A stretch of DNA of 64,000 bases from assembly GCF_963665245.1 (NCBI RefSeq), contig NZ_OY762267.1, forward strand, positions 4,002,001 through 4,066,000, read 5' to 3'. This DNA is from an uncultured Paludibaculum sp. Its GTDB lineage: Bacteria > Acidobacteriota > Terriglobia > Bryobacterales > Bryobacteraceae. The notes beneath the pieces are model-generated. The model was not told the origin of the DNA. It was given only the letters and a program-made list of their open reading frames with translations, and ran no database searches. How positions within the stretch are numbered: position 1 is the stretch's first letter; each line of letters opens with the position of its first letter. The translations under genes were made by a program, and so were the position numbers. Of this stretch, positions 16,057 to 25,179 are shown one piece after another.

Positions 16057-18009
16057 ATGTTTGACCTGTTCCGCAGCCGTGAGAAGTCTGTGCGCTACCT
16101 TCTGGGGGCGCTGTTGACGCTGGTTGCTCTCTCTATGGTGATCACGTTGGTCCCCGGTTACGGCGGCGGATGGGGTGGAGGCAGCAGCAGCGCCGACCCG
16201 ACGATCCTCGCGGAGATCGGCGACCAGAAGGTCACTGCAATGGACGTTCGTCAGTTCCTGGCCCGCGAAAAGAGCAACATCCAGCGCGGCATGGAGCAGT
16301 TTTACATTCCCATTGCCGTCCAGCAGATGGTTGCCCAGCGCGCCGTCGCCTATCAGGCCGACCGCCTGGGCATGAAGGTCACGGATGCTGACTTGGCCAA
16401 CTCGGTCCGCTCGATTATCCCTCAACTCTTTGAAAATGGGAAGTTTGTCGGCAACGAAGCGTATGCCGCATTCCTCGCCCAGCAGAACTTCACCATCCCG
16501 CAGTTCGAAGAGAATGTCCGCATGGCTACTCTCGAAACGCGCCTCGAGACTCTCGCCCTGGAAGGCACCATCGTGACGCCGTCCGACGTCGAGGACGAAT
16601 ACAAAGTCCGGAATGACAAGATCAAGATCGCCTACTTCGGCATCAGTCCCGACCTCTTCAAGACCAAGGTCACCGTTTCGCCGGAAGAGGTGAAAGCTTT
16701 CTACGACAAGAATCGAACGATGTACCAGTTACCCGAACGCCGTAGCTATCTCGTCTTCCCGGTCGAAGAGGCGAAGGTCGCTGAGACAGTGAAGGTCGAC
16801 GACGCCACGCTGCAGAAGGTGTACAACCAGAACCAGGAGTCCTTCCGGACCCCGGAACGCGTGAAGGTCAGCCACATCCTGCTCAAGACGACTGATAAGT
16901 CGCCCGCCGAGGTTGCCCAGATCCAGAAGAAGGCAGAAGACCTGCTGAAGCAGATCAAGGGCGGCGCCAATTTCGCCGAACTCGCCAAGAAGTACTCCGA
17001 AGACAACGCGAACGGTGGCGGCTCGGCCGCTAAGGGTGGCGATCTCGATTGGATCGTTCGTGGCCAGACGGTGCCCGAGTTCGAGAAGGCAGCCTTCTCC
17101 CTGGCCCCCAACACTGTCAGCGACCTCGTCAAGACCACTTACGGCTTCCACATCCTCAAGGTGTTCACCCACGAACAGGCCCACCTGCGCGCCTTCGCCG
17201 AGGTGCGCGATCAGATCGCCAGTGAGGCCTCGCGCGCCGTGGTCTTCGAGAAGATGCAGAACCTGGCTGACCAGCTTCGCACTGAGCTGATCAAGTCAGC
17301 GGCTGGCGCGGAGAAGTTGGCCGCCAACAACAACATTACGCCTGTTCGTGTTGAGCACGTCGCGCCCGGCGATCCCATTCCGGAAGTCGGCGTCAATCCG
17401 CAGTTCGACGAAGCGACGACGGGCCTCGCCAAGAATGGCGTTACCCCCGTTGTTCAGATCGGCCAGAACAAACTCGTGGTGGCCCAGGTCACCGACATCC
17501 TCCCGCCCCATCCGGCCGAATTCACCGATGTCCAGGCGAAGGTTCGCGACGCCCTGCTCGGCCAGAAGGCTCAGGAGGCCACCCAAAACGCCATCAAAGA
17601 GGCCACCGCCAAGCTCAAGTCCGTCGGCGGCGACCTTGCCGCTCTGGCCAAACAGTTCGGCGCCGATCTGAAGACTTCGGAACTGGTGAACCGCAATGCC
17701 GCCATCACCGGTCTGGGCTCGGCCAGTTCGGTGGGCGAGGGCTACAGTCGGAACGTCGGCGACGTCTTCGGACCCATTCCTGGGGCTACCGGCACGTTTT
17801 ACTGCAAAGTGCTCGAAAAGCAACCGGCCGACCTCACCGCCCTCGCCGGCAGCCGCCAAGCGCTCATCCAGGAGCTGAAATCCCGCCGCGCCACCGAGCG
17901 CCGCGAACTCTTCGGCGATGGAGTCGTTCAGGCCCTTATCAAGGAAAAGCGGCTCAAGATGTACGACGACAACATCAAGAAGCTGATCGCGTCCTACATC
18001 AACAACTAA
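16057..18009 (+). CDS. PpiD/SurA-like membrane-anchored peptidyl-prolyl isomerase
   Basis: 650-residue periplasmic foldase. One N-terminal membrane anchor (about 12-33, 'LLGALLTLVALSMVITLVPG'), a SurA-type N-terminal helical domain ('ILAEIGDQKVTAMDVRQFLA', about 48-180), a parvulin domain (about 268-370: 'RVKVSHILLKT', 'FAELAKKYSED', 'GGDLDWI', 'TYGFHILKV'), and a degenerate second parvulin-like region to the C-terminus. The layout is that of PpiD, which assists proteins emerging from Sec. The dedA stop/start overlap (TAATG) shows coupling. Confidence 0.9.
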   Translation: MFDLFRSREKSVRYLLGALLTLVALSMVITLVPGYGGGWGGGSSSADPTILAEIGDQKVTAMDVRQFLAREKSNIQRGMEQFYIPIAVQQMVAQRAVAYQADRLGMKVTDADLANSVRSIIPQLFENGKFVGNEAYAAFLAQQNFTIPQFEENVRMATLETRLETLALEGTIVTPSDVEDEYKVRNDKIKIAYFGISPDLFKTKVTVSPEEVKAFYDKNRTMYQLPERRSYLVFPVEEAKVAETVKVDDATLQKVYNQNQESFRTPERVKVSHILLKTTDKSPAEVAQIQKKAEDLLKQIKGGANFAELAKKYSEDNANGGGSAAKGGDLDWIVRGQTVPEFEKAAFSLAPNTVSDLVKTTYGFHILKVFTHEQAHLRAFAEVRDQIASEASRAVVFEKMQNLADQLRTELIKSAAGAEKLAANNNITPVRVEHVAPGDPIPEVGVNPQFDEATTGLAKNGVTPVVQIGQNKLVVAQVTDILPPHPAEFTDVQAKVRDALLGQKAQEATQNAIKEATAKLKSVGGDLAALAKQFGADLKTSELVNRNAAITGLGSASSVGEGYSRNVGDVFGPIPGATGTFYCKVLEKQPADLTALAGSRQALIQELKSRRATERRELFGDGVVQALIKEKRLKMYDDNIKKLIASYINN

Positions 18010-18662
18010 TGTTGCGCGAGTTCATCGACTTTGTCCTGGCCCTGAAAGACCCGGACGCGCTGATCCAGTTGCTCACCACCGTCTTTACGGGGTGGTGGAG
18101 CTATGCAATGCTCTTCGGCATCGTTTTCGCCGAAACTGGACTGCTCGTCGGGTTCTTTCTGCCGGGTGACTCGCTGCTCTTCACTGTCGGCGTCGTCGCC
18201 GGCGCCGGCCAGCTCGATCTGGCCGGCATCATCATCACCCTCATCATTGCCGCCCTTGCCGGAAACTCCTGCGGCTACTTTCTGGGCCGTTTCATCGGTG
18301 TCCGCCTCTTCGCCAATCCCAAATCGAAGATCTTCCGCCGCGAACACCTCGACCGCACGCACGCCTTCTATGAGAAGCACGGCGGCAAGACGATCATCTA
18401 TGCCCAGTTCGTGCCTATCATCCGCACGTTCGCCGCTTTCGTGGCCGGTGTGGCCGGCATGGGTCTGCCGCGCTTCCTGTCCTTCAATGTCTTTGGCAGC
18501 GTCGGCTGGGTGACCTCCATGACTTTGCTGGGCTACAAACTGGGGACATTCCCACTCATCCGGGCGCACTTCGAGAAGGTGGTCGTCCTCATTGTGCTGG
18601 TCTCCGTCGTGCCCGTCATCCTGCAGGTCCTCCGTAGCCGCCGCGCACCGGAAGCCGCTTAG
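18009..18662 (+). CDS. DedA family membrane protein
   Basis: 217 residues of the DedA/SNARE-associated (VTT) superfamily, proton-coupled scramblase-like proteins that recycle polyprenyl phosphate or phospholipids. Visible signatures: 'ETGLLVGFFLPGDSLLFTVG' (re-entrant helix), 'GNSCGYFLGRFIGVRLF', and 'AQFVPIIRTFAAFVAGVAGM', the F-x-R-x3-P/A-type motif with the key Arg. Four or five membrane helices. It converges on sdaA with a single base between the stops. Confidence 0.92.
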   Translation: MLREFIDFVLALKDPDALIQLLTTVFTGWWSYAMLFGIVFAETGLLVGFFLPGDSLLFTVGVVAGAGQLDLAGIIITLIIAALAGNSCGYFLGRFIGVRLFANPKSKIFRREHLDRTHAFYEKHGGKTIIYAQFVPIIRTFAAFVAGVAGMGLPRFLSFNVFGSVGWVTSMTLLGYKLGTFPLIRAHFEKVVVLIVLVSVVPVILQVLRSRRAPEAA

Positions 18663-18663
18663 C

Positions 18664-20022
18664 TCAGCACTCGATCACGTTCAAGGCCAGCCCGCCCAAG
18701 GACGTCTCTTTGTAGCGGCTCTGCATATCCATGCCCGTGTCGTACATGGTCTTGATCACCTGATCGAGCGTTACCCGGTGGCCCGTCGTGTTCTGCATCG
18801 CCATGCGCGCCGCGTTCACCGCCTTGATGGCTCCAAACGCGTTCCGCTCAATGCACGGGATCTGTACCAGCCCGCCAATCGGATCGCAGGTCATGCCCAG
18901 GTTGTGTTCCATCGCGATCTCGGCCGCGTGCTCCACCTGTTCGTTGGAGCCACCCAGGGCTGACACCAGGCCCGCCGCCGCCATCGAACACGCCACGCCC
19001 ACCTCTCCCTGGCAGCCAACCTCCGCTCCAGAGATCGACGCGTTCTCCTTGTACAGAACCCCGATCGCGGCGGCCGCCAGCAGATAGCGCTCCAGCCCTT
19101 CGTCCGATCCGTCTTGAAACCGCATGTAGTAATGCGCCACCGCCGGGATGATTCCGGCCGCTCCATTCGTCGGGGCCGTCACCACCCGCCCGCCGGCCGC
19201 GTTCTCTTCGTTCACTGCCAGCGCCCACACGTTCACCCAGTCCAGCGGCGCCAGGGGGTCGGAGTCATCGCCCGCACTCAGCCGCTGTACCAGCGAACAA
19301 GCCCGCCGGGTCACATTCAATCCACCCGGCAGTATCCCCTCGGCTTCCAGTCCACGCTGTGTACACTGCCGCATGGCCTGCCAGATGCGCTGCATGCCGG
19401 CCCGCACTTCGGGTTCGGCGCGCCAGCGTAACTCGTTGGCCAGCATCAACTCGGCAATCGTCAACTGGTGAGCCGCCGCCGTCTCCATCAGCTCAGCCCC
19501 GCTGCGGAATGGGTACGGAACGGCCGGACGATCCGATTCGGTCGCCGCCCGGCCTTCCTCTCGGATAAACCCTCCGCCCACCGAGTAGTACACCCGGCTG
19601 TCCACCACGGCGCCGTCCGGCCCAAAAGCCGAAAACCGCACCGCGTTCGGATGCCCGGGCAACACCATGTCCTCGTGGAACACCAGGTCGGCTTCAAAGT
19701 CCAAACCCACCGGGTGCCGCCCCAGCAGTCGGATCCGTCCGTCGGCAAGGACTGCCTCCAGGCGCGGCCCGATCTGCTCCGGGTCCACTCCGTCGGGCTG
19801 TTCGCCCATCCAGCCCAACAGAATGCCCCGGTCCGTTCCGTGGCCATGGCCGGTCAGCGCCAGGGAACCGTAGAGTTCGGCCCGTACGCGGCTGGTGCCC
19901 GGCAGCAGACCCCGCGCTTCCAACTGCCGGACGAACACGTAGGCAGCGCGCATCGGGCCCACTGTGTGGGAGCTCGACGGCCCGATACCGATCTTGAAGA
20001 GATCAAAGAGGCTGGTCCGCAA
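18664..20022 (-). CDS. sdaA: L-serine ammonia-lyase (iron-sulfur dependent)
   Basis: Deaminates L-serine to pyruvate and ammonia. 452 residues with the beta domain first ('GIGPSSSHTVGPMRAA') and the alpha domain with the 4Fe-4S cysteines in 'GCQGEVGVACSMAAAGL' and 'MTCDPIGGLVQIPC'; a third upstream Cys lies in 'RACSLVQ'. This is the single-chain enzyme. The start is a TTG at 20022, the only codon that keeps the N-terminal 'SLFDLFKIGIGPSSSHT' motif intact. It follows the M61 protease gene after 21 bases, as the second gene of that unit. Confidence 0.93.
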   Translation of the reverse strand: MRTSLFDLFKIGIGPSSSHTVGPMRAAYVFVRQLEARGLLPGTSRVRAELYGSLALTGHGHGTDRGILLGWMGEQPDGVDPEQIGPRLEAVLADGRIRLLGRHPVGLDFEADLVFHEDMVLPGHPNAVRFSAFGPDGAVVDSRVYYSVGGGFIREEGRAATESDRPAVPYPFRSGAELMETAAAHQLTIAELMLANELRWRAEPEVRAGMQRIWQAMRQCTQRGLEAEGILPGGLNVTRRACSLVQRLSAGDDSDPLAPLDWVNVWALAVNEENAAGGRVVTAPTNGAAGIIPAVAHYYMRFQDGSDEGLERYLLAAAAIGVLYKENASISGAEVGCQGEVGVACSMAAAGLVSALGGSNEQVEHAAEIAMEHNLGMTCDPIGGLVQIPCIERNAFGAIKAVNAARMAMQNTTGHRVTLDQVIKTMYDTGMDMQSRYKETSLGGLALNVIEC

Positions 20023-20043
20023 TCTGGTCCCCGTCGTTCTGAA

Positions 20044-21867
20044 CTACTGCATCAGCCAGCTCTTCAGATGCGCCTTCTGCTCATCGGTGGCATCGGACTT
20101 CACCTCCAACGCCCACGACTTCGGCTGGTCCGCCACAATCGGCATCTTGAGCGTCATCAATTGATCGCGTCGCGCCACCAGCAGTTCCACCGTCTCGCCC
20201 GGCTTGTAGTTGTCAAGCCGTGTGGGCCACTGCTCAGCCCGCACGCGATAGCCGTTCACCGCCAGAATCTCGTCATCCACATTGAGGCCGCAGTCATAGG
20301 CCGCCGTGCCACGCTGCAGCCGCGTAACGACAATCCTGCCGGAAGTCGTCGCGGTCGTCGCGCCGGTCAGGATCCGCGGCGCGCCGCCGCGTGTTGGTAG
20401 GGGCCGGAACCGGAGACCATACCAGTCCAGCGCTTCGGTGTAGTCCAGCTCTTCCGTCGTTTCCAGGGCGTTCTTAAAGAAGGAGCTCAGGTCGACGCCC
20501 GCCACCTCGCTGGCCACCGCCCGGAACTGCTCCGGCGTGTACCCTTTCGGCCCGCTGTAGCGCTCGTAGGCCAGCTTCAGCACGTCGTCCAGCGAACGTG
20601 CGCCGTTCGTGGCTTTGCGCACCTTCGCGTCCAGGATAAAGCCGATCACCTCGCCCTTGGTGTAGTAGCTGATGGCCGTGTTCTGAGTGTTTTCGTTCGG
20701 CCGGTAGAGTTGGATCCACGCGTTGTAGGAGGCCGATTCCGCCGAGGTGACCAGCCGGCCCGGAGTACTCTGCAGTTGCCCGACCGCCCCCGAGATCGCC
20801 CGCAGGAACTGCACCTGTGTCGACAGGCCCGAGCGCCGCAGCGCCAGTGGACCGTAATACGACGTCACGCCCTCGGCCAGCCACAGGCTGCGAGTATAGT
20901 CCTCGTTTTCGTAGTCGAATGGTCCAAGTTCCACCGGCCGCAGCCGCTTCACGTTCCAGAGGTGGTAATACTCATGGCTCACCAACCCCAACCAGCCCAG
21001 CCGGTTTGGACGACGCGCGCCCGCACCACCGCCACCACCCGGCGTCTCCGGCGGATCCTGCGTGTTTCCATAGGCCCAGCGGCTCGTGCCCATCCAGGTG
21101 GAATTCTTGTGCTCCAGCCCGCCGCCAGACTCCGTGATCATGTTGAAAAATACATACTTGTCGTACGGGAGCCCACCCCACTGGCGGCTGTACTCCGACA
21201 CGATCTTGGCAACGTCACGTGCCGACGCCGGACCGTCCCACATCGGCCCTTCGCCTTCATTCACCAGATAGTGCTTCTTGCCCTGAACCTCAAACTCATG
21301 AATTGGCGCGTTGCCGGCGTAGATGGGGCTGTCCAGCAGTTGATCCCAGTCAACGGCCTGGTAGCTGTTCGGGACCGGGCCTTCTTTCATACCGCTGATG
21401 CTCTTCTTCCAGGCCTCGGGCAGTTCCAGCTTTACCTCGTAAGGCCGCTTATCGGCCCCGACCAGCGTCACGAAATTGGCCGCGCCGTTCATCATCGCGA
21501 AACCGGCATCCACCCAATTCCCCTGCACACTCATCTCGTGGGCATAGACCTTGTAGCTCACCGTGATGCTAGCCGCGCCTTTCGCATCGACTTTCCAACG
21601 GTTCTTGCGCGTCTTCACCCACGTCAGTTCGTTGCCCTTGGCGTCCTTTGCGCGGAAGTCCTCCACATTGCGGGCGTACTCGCGCACCAGGTAGGACCCA
21701 GGTGTCCAGACGGCCATGTACAGATCAACCGAGGGTTTCCCGGCCGGGATCTCCGCCGTCACATCCACGTAGTGCGTATGAGGCGCCGGAAACTTCATCG
21801 TGTATCGCACCGGCGCCTGCGCGAAGACGGAAATGGAGAAGACCAGAGAAAGAAAGAGTGTTCGCAT
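20044..21867 (-). CDS. M61 family (glycyl aminopeptidase-like) metalloprotease with PDZ domain
   Basis: About 607 residues, secreted (signal peptide 'MRTLFLSLVFSISVFAQ'). An N-terminal beta domain ('YVDVTAEIPAG', 'MAVWTPGSYLVREYARNVEDF') is followed by the thermolysin-like domain with the zinc motif HEYYH at residues 298-302 and 'LWNVKRLRP', then the second zinc-site helix 'LWLAEGVTSYYG', and a C-terminal PDZ domain ('DCGLNVDDEILAVNGYRV'). M61 members cleave N-terminal glycine or alanine. ATG at 21867 is used because it starts the signal peptide; a GTG at 21918 would run into trmFO. Only 21 bases separate it from the divergent trmFO start. Confidence 0.9.
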   Translation of the reverse strand: MRTLFLSLVFSISVFAQAPVRYTMKFPAPHTHYVDVTAEIPAGKPSVDLYMAVWTPGSYLVREYARNVEDFRAKDAKGNELTWVKTRKNRWKVDAKGAASITVSYKVYAHEMSVQGNWVDAGFAMMNGAANFVTLVGADKRPYEVKLELPEAWKKSISGMKEGPVPNSYQAVDWDQLLDSPIYAGNAPIHEFEVQGKKHYLVNEGEGPMWDGPASARDVAKIVSEYSRQWGGLPYDKYVFFNMITESGGGLEHKNSTWMGTSRWAYGNTQDPPETPGGGGGAGARRPNRLGWLGLVSHEYYHLWNVKRLRPVELGPFDYENEDYTRSLWLAEGVTSYYGPLALRRSGLSTQVQFLRAISGAVGQLQSTPGRLVTSAESASYNAWIQLYRPNENTQNTAISYYTKGEVIGFILDAKVRKATNGARSLDDVLKLAYERYSGPKGYTPEQFRAVASEVAGVDLSSFFKNALETTEELDYTEALDWYGLRFRPLPTRGGAPRILTGATTATTSGRIVVTRLQRGTAAYDCGLNVDDEILAVNGYRVRAEQWPTRLDNYKPGETVELLVARRDQLMTLKMPIVADQPKSWALEVKSDATDEQKAHLKSWLMQ

Positions 21868-21888
21868 GGGACTACGACCTAAAATGGT

Positions 21889-23244
21889 ATGAGTTTGACG
21901 ACAAAGGTTACCATTCACGTGCTCGGCGCGGGGCTGGCCGGCAGCGAAGCGGCTTGGCAGATCGCGGACAGGGGGATCCCCTGCATCCTATATGAAATGC
22001 GTCCGCTGCGGCAAACGCCGGCTCACAAGACGGGCGACTTCGGGGAACTGGTCTGCTCCAACTCATTGAAAAGCGACTCGGAAAACACCGCGCCCTGGCT
22101 GCTGAAAAGGGAACTGCGGCAACTGGGTTCGCTGGCCATGCGGGCTGCGGCGGAGTCCCGGGTGCCGGGCGGCCATGCCCTTACGGTTGATCGCGATCTC
22201 TTCGCTGCCGCCATCACGCGGGCCGTCGAGAGCCATCCGCTGATTCAGGTGGTTCGCGAAGAGATGACCGCGGTTCCCAACGACGGCTTGGTGGTGGTAG
22301 CCACCGGCCCGCTCACCACCGGTCCGCTGGCTGCGGACATCGCCCGCCTCACCGGCAGCGATCGGCTCTACTTCTACGACTCCATCAGTCCCATCATTGA
22401 CGCGGAAACCATTGATAGGGAGAAGGTTTTTGCCGCCTCCCGCTATGGCAAGTCGCTGGACGGTGGCGACGACTACCTCAATTGCCCCTTCAACCGGCAG
22501 GAGTACGAGACGTTCGTCGATGCCGTGCTCTCGGCCGAAAGCGCCGACGCGCACATCGAGGAAGACCGTGCCATCCACAACGGCAAGGTGGCCTTCTTCG
22601 AATCATGCTTGCCCATCGAGGAGATCGCCCGGCGCGGCCGCGACACGCTCCGCTTCGGCCCAATGAAGCCCGTCGGGCTGGACGATCCGCGCACCGGCCG
22701 ATGGCCGTACGCCGTCGTCCAGTTGCGCCAGGAAGACCAGCGCGCCGGTAGCTACAATCTCGTTGGTTTTCAGAACTATATGAAGTTCCCGGAACAGAAG
22801 CGCGTATTCCGCCTCATCCCTGGACTGGAACGAGCCGAGTTCCTGCGCTATGGCCAGATCCACCGCAATACCTACATCAACGGGCCGGAACTGCTCAACA
22901 CAACCCTGCAGTTGAAAGCCGACCCGCGCGTCTTCTTCGCCGGCCAGATCTCGGGCGTCGAGGGCTATGTGGAGTCCATTGCCACCGGCCTGCTGGCCGG
23001 CCGCTACGCCACCGCTGTCGCTCTGGGGGAGGAGCCACGCCCGGTTCCTCGAGCCACCGCGCTGGGTTCGCTCACCCACTACATCACCAACGCCAATCCG
23101 AAACACTACCAACCAGCCAACATTGCCTTCGACCTGCTGCCCACGCTGGACGACGAGGCGCGCCAGCGCTTCAAACGCGACAAGAAGGCACGCCACACCG
23201 AGGTCTGCCGCCGTGCCATCGAGGCGCTGGAGGCCTATGTCTGA
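21889..23244 (+). CDS. trmFO: Methylenetetrahydrofolate--tRNA-(uracil-5-)-methyltransferase
   Basis: FAD- and folate-dependent enzyme making m5U54 in the T-loop of tRNA. 451 residues: FAD-binding 'VLGAGLAGSEAAWQIADRG' at the start, 'YEMRPLRQTPAHKT', 'LVCSNSLKSDS' with the reactive-cysteine region, and 'FFAGQISGVEGYVESIATGLLAGR' near the end. It overlaps xerC by eight bases, the gene pair also seen in Firmicutes. Confidence 0.95.
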   Translation: MSLTTKVTIHVLGAGLAGSEAAWQIADRGIPCILYEMRPLRQTPAHKTGDFGELVCSNSLKSDSENTAPWLLKRELRQLGSLAMRAAAESRVPGGHALTVDRDLFAAAITRAVESHPLIQVVREEMTAVPNDGLVVVATGPLTTGPLAADIARLTGSDRLYFYDSISPIIDAETIDREKVFAASRYGKSLDGGDDYLNCPFNRQEYETFVDAVLSAESADAHIEEDRAIHNGKVAFFESCLPIEEIARRGRDTLRFGPMKPVGLDDPRTGRWPYAVVQLRQEDQRAGSYNLVGFQNYMKFPEQKRVFRLIPGLERAEFLRYGQIHRNTYINGPELLNTTLQLKADPRVFFAGQISGVEGYVESIATGLLAGRYATAVALGEEPRPVPRATALGSLTHYITNANPKHYQPANIAFDLLPTLDDEARQRFKRDKKARHTEVCRRAIEALEAYV

Positions 23245-24133
23245 GCTTCGGCGCTGGGTCGACTCCTATCTCGCCGAACTTGCCCGCATCGACTCCTCCG
23301 TCCATACCGTACGAAACTATCGGACCGATCTTGAGCAGTTCGTAGCCTACTTTTCCCGCGGCGGCCTCAACCCACCGGAACCAAAGGACTTTGACCAGTT
23401 GATTCTGCGTGAATGGCTGGCCGATCTATATACCCAGGGCCTCGCCAAACCCACCATCCGCCGGAAACTCGCAGCCGTCCGCAGTCTCTTCGACCACTGC
23501 CTGCGCCAAGGCGTCATCACCCTGAATCGCGCCAAGCTGCTCACCACTCCGCGCATGCCCAGCAAACTGCCGGACGTGCCGACAGAGGAGCAGACCAATC
23601 ACCTGATCGACGACATTGCCAAGGGGGCGCTGGAACGGCCCTGCCCCAGTCGCGACCTCGCCATCTTTGAACTGCTCTACGGCTGTGGCCTGCGCATCAG
23701 TGAACTGGTGGGGCTCAGCGTAGGCGATTTCGACATGTCCGAAGCCTGGGTCCGCGTGCTGGGCAAAAGGAAGAAGGAACGGCAGATCCCGGTCCCCGGC
23801 AAGGCAATGGCGGCCCTGCGCGCCTGCCTGGAAGCGCGTCAACCGTCCGAGGGCGAAACCGCCATCTTCCTGAACCACCGGGGCCGACGCCTGACAGACC
23901 GGGGAGCCCGAGGCATTCTCAAGATGTACGCCGTCGCGCTGTCGCCAGACTCCGGCCTGCATCCGCACTCGCTCCGCCACGCCTACGCCACCCATCTCCT
24001 AAGCGCTGGCGCCGACCTGCGCGCCATCCAGGAACTGTTGGGCCACGCCTCCTTGTCGACAACCCAGAAGTACACGCACCTCTCGCTGACCGACCTGATG
24101 AACGTCTACGATAAGGCCCATCCACGGGCCTGA
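23237..24133 (+). CDS. xerC: Tyrosine recombinase XerC
   Basis: 298-residue chromosome-dimer-resolution recombinase. N-terminal SAM-like core-binding domain, then the catalytic domain with R in 'GLRISELVGL', K in 'LGKRKKERQIP', HxxR in 'HSLRHAYATHLL', H in 'LLGHASLSTTQ' and the nucleophile Y in 'TQKYTHLS'. It could equally be the XerD-like partner; its position after trmFO favours XerC. The ATG at 23237 lies inside the end of trmFO and the frame upstream of it is an antisense-type extension. Confidence 0.92.
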   Translation: MSELRRWVDSYLAELARIDSSVHTVRNYRTDLEQFVAYFSRGGLNPPEPKDFDQLILREWLADLYTQGLAKPTIRRKLAAVRSLFDHCLRQGVITLNRAKLLTTPRMPSKLPDVPTEEQTNHLIDDIAKGALERPCPSRDLAIFELLYGCGLRISELVGLSVGDFDMSEAWVRVLGKRKKERQIPVPGKAMAALRACLEARQPSEGETAIFLNHRGRRLTDRGARGILKMYAVALSPDSGLHPHSLRHAYATHLLSAGADLRAIQELLGHASLSTTQKYTHLSLTDLMNVYDKAHPRA

Positions 24134-24730
24134 GATCGCTCAAGAATCCATACCGCAAGGTATGGATGTGTGACATAGAAACGTCCTGTCTTCTCCGGTG
24201 AACGCCTTAGTACCTGTGGAAAACTCAAACTAAACCGCCCGAATAGTTCGATAGGCGAAAAGAGCCGATTATACTTCAGTTGTCGTTTTTTCCGATCATC
24301 GGAGCAGACTCAAAAGGCCGCGGGGAGCTTGGACCCGTCACACAAGCGGTGTCCCGATTCACGTGCATCTATTGGGTCGCGTCTTGGACAGTGCCCGGAG
24401 GGAACTTTGGCCGTCGCTTGGACTTTCCTGGCCTGCGTTTTTCAATTTCTTGTTAGTCGTTATTTTTTAAGCACTTAGCGATCGTTCTTAGTGCTGAAAA
24501 TCCATCGAATCCCGGCCACCGAAATGTGGCGCCGGCACGTCCTGAATCGATTCTGAAGACACCGGCAGTTCCTGGAGAGTGCCCCGGGCGGGATCCGGGT
24601 CCACCGGCGGTCCTCCAGTTCCGGCACCAAAACATATCCACTCGAGCCTGTTCTGGGGACGGCGGACTTGTGTAGTGCGGCCGACGACATCAGCTTCATG
24701 GGTACTAGTAGTCTCACCCGGCAGCGGGGT
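24134..24730. other. Long intergenic region between xerC and the PilZ gene
   Basis: About 600 bases with low coding potential. It contains a perfect hairpin at 24146-24167, a small dyad CCGATcATCGG at about 24291-24301 beside a T run, an inverted repeat AGCACT/AGTGCT around 24471-24496, and an AT-rich stretch at about 24435-24475 that may hold the PilZ gene promoter. I cannot assign a known riboswitch or small RNA. Confidence 0.5.
24146..24167 (+). terminator. Perfect 9-bp hairpin with GCAA tetraloop after xerC
   Basis: ATCCATACC-gcaa-GGTATGGAT forms an uninterrupted stem closed by a GNRA-type loop, 12 bases after the xerC stop. There is no T run, so it is either a Rho-type/3'-end protecting hairpin or a protein-binding element. 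Confidence 0.55.
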
Positions 24731-25096
24731 ATGAAAGTAGTTGACCATCCCCGGAAAAACCTCTTAGATAGAACTACAGTGTCAGACCAAAGAAGATCGA
24801 GAAGATTTGAGTTGAGGCTACCGCTTGAACTGGTGCGGGCTGGTTCGCGGTTGATTTCACACTCTGGGGAGACCAAAAACGTGAGTTCCGGGGGTGTCCT
24901 TTTTACGGACCCCGTTGAACCAATCGAATTGGGTCAGCCTATTGAGTACATGATCAGCCTGCCAACCGGCAAGTCCATGGGCGACGTGCGGATCCGTTGC
25001 ATGGGCAAAGTCGTGCGCCGAGACGACGACGGTCAAGCCATGGCCGCTACTCTGGAACGCTACGAGTTCGTCCGGATGAGCACAGCCAGCGCCTAG
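24731..25096 (+). CDS. PilZ domain protein
   Basis: About 121 residues, a stand-alone PilZ domain expected to bind cyclic di-GMP. The RxxxR-type motif is in 'RRSRRFELRLPLEL' and the second motif (D/N)xSxxG is 'KNVSSGGVLF'; 'DVRIRCMGKVVRRDD' completes the barrel. Output target unknown. The ATG at 24731 is preceded by GCGGGG; an in-frame ATG at 24698 or TGT-led extension upstream adds no recognisable sequence. It has a long leader region. Confidence 0.85.
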   Translation: MKVVDHPRKNLLDRTTVSDQRRSRRFELRLPLELVRAGSRLISHSGETKNVSSGGVLFTDPVEPIELGQPIEYMISLPTGKSMGDVRIRCMGKVVRRDDDGQAMAATLERYEFVRMSTASA

Positions 25097-25179
25097 CCCG
25101 CGACAGCGGAGCGCGGGCGCCGGTTGTGAACTGCACTCGGTTCGTGTACGCTTAGCAAATAAAAGGCGAAGCCGCGCGA

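Noticed and set aside
24215..24223. DnaA-box-like TGTGGAAAA near xerC
   Set aside because: A single copy, with no cluster, no dnaA/dnaN neighbours and no AT-rich unwinding element, does not support an origin.
24280..24305. T run next to the CCGATcATCGG dyad as a terminator
   Set aside because: The T run precedes the dyad on the plus strand and becomes an A run on the minus strand, so neither orientation gives an intrinsic terminator.
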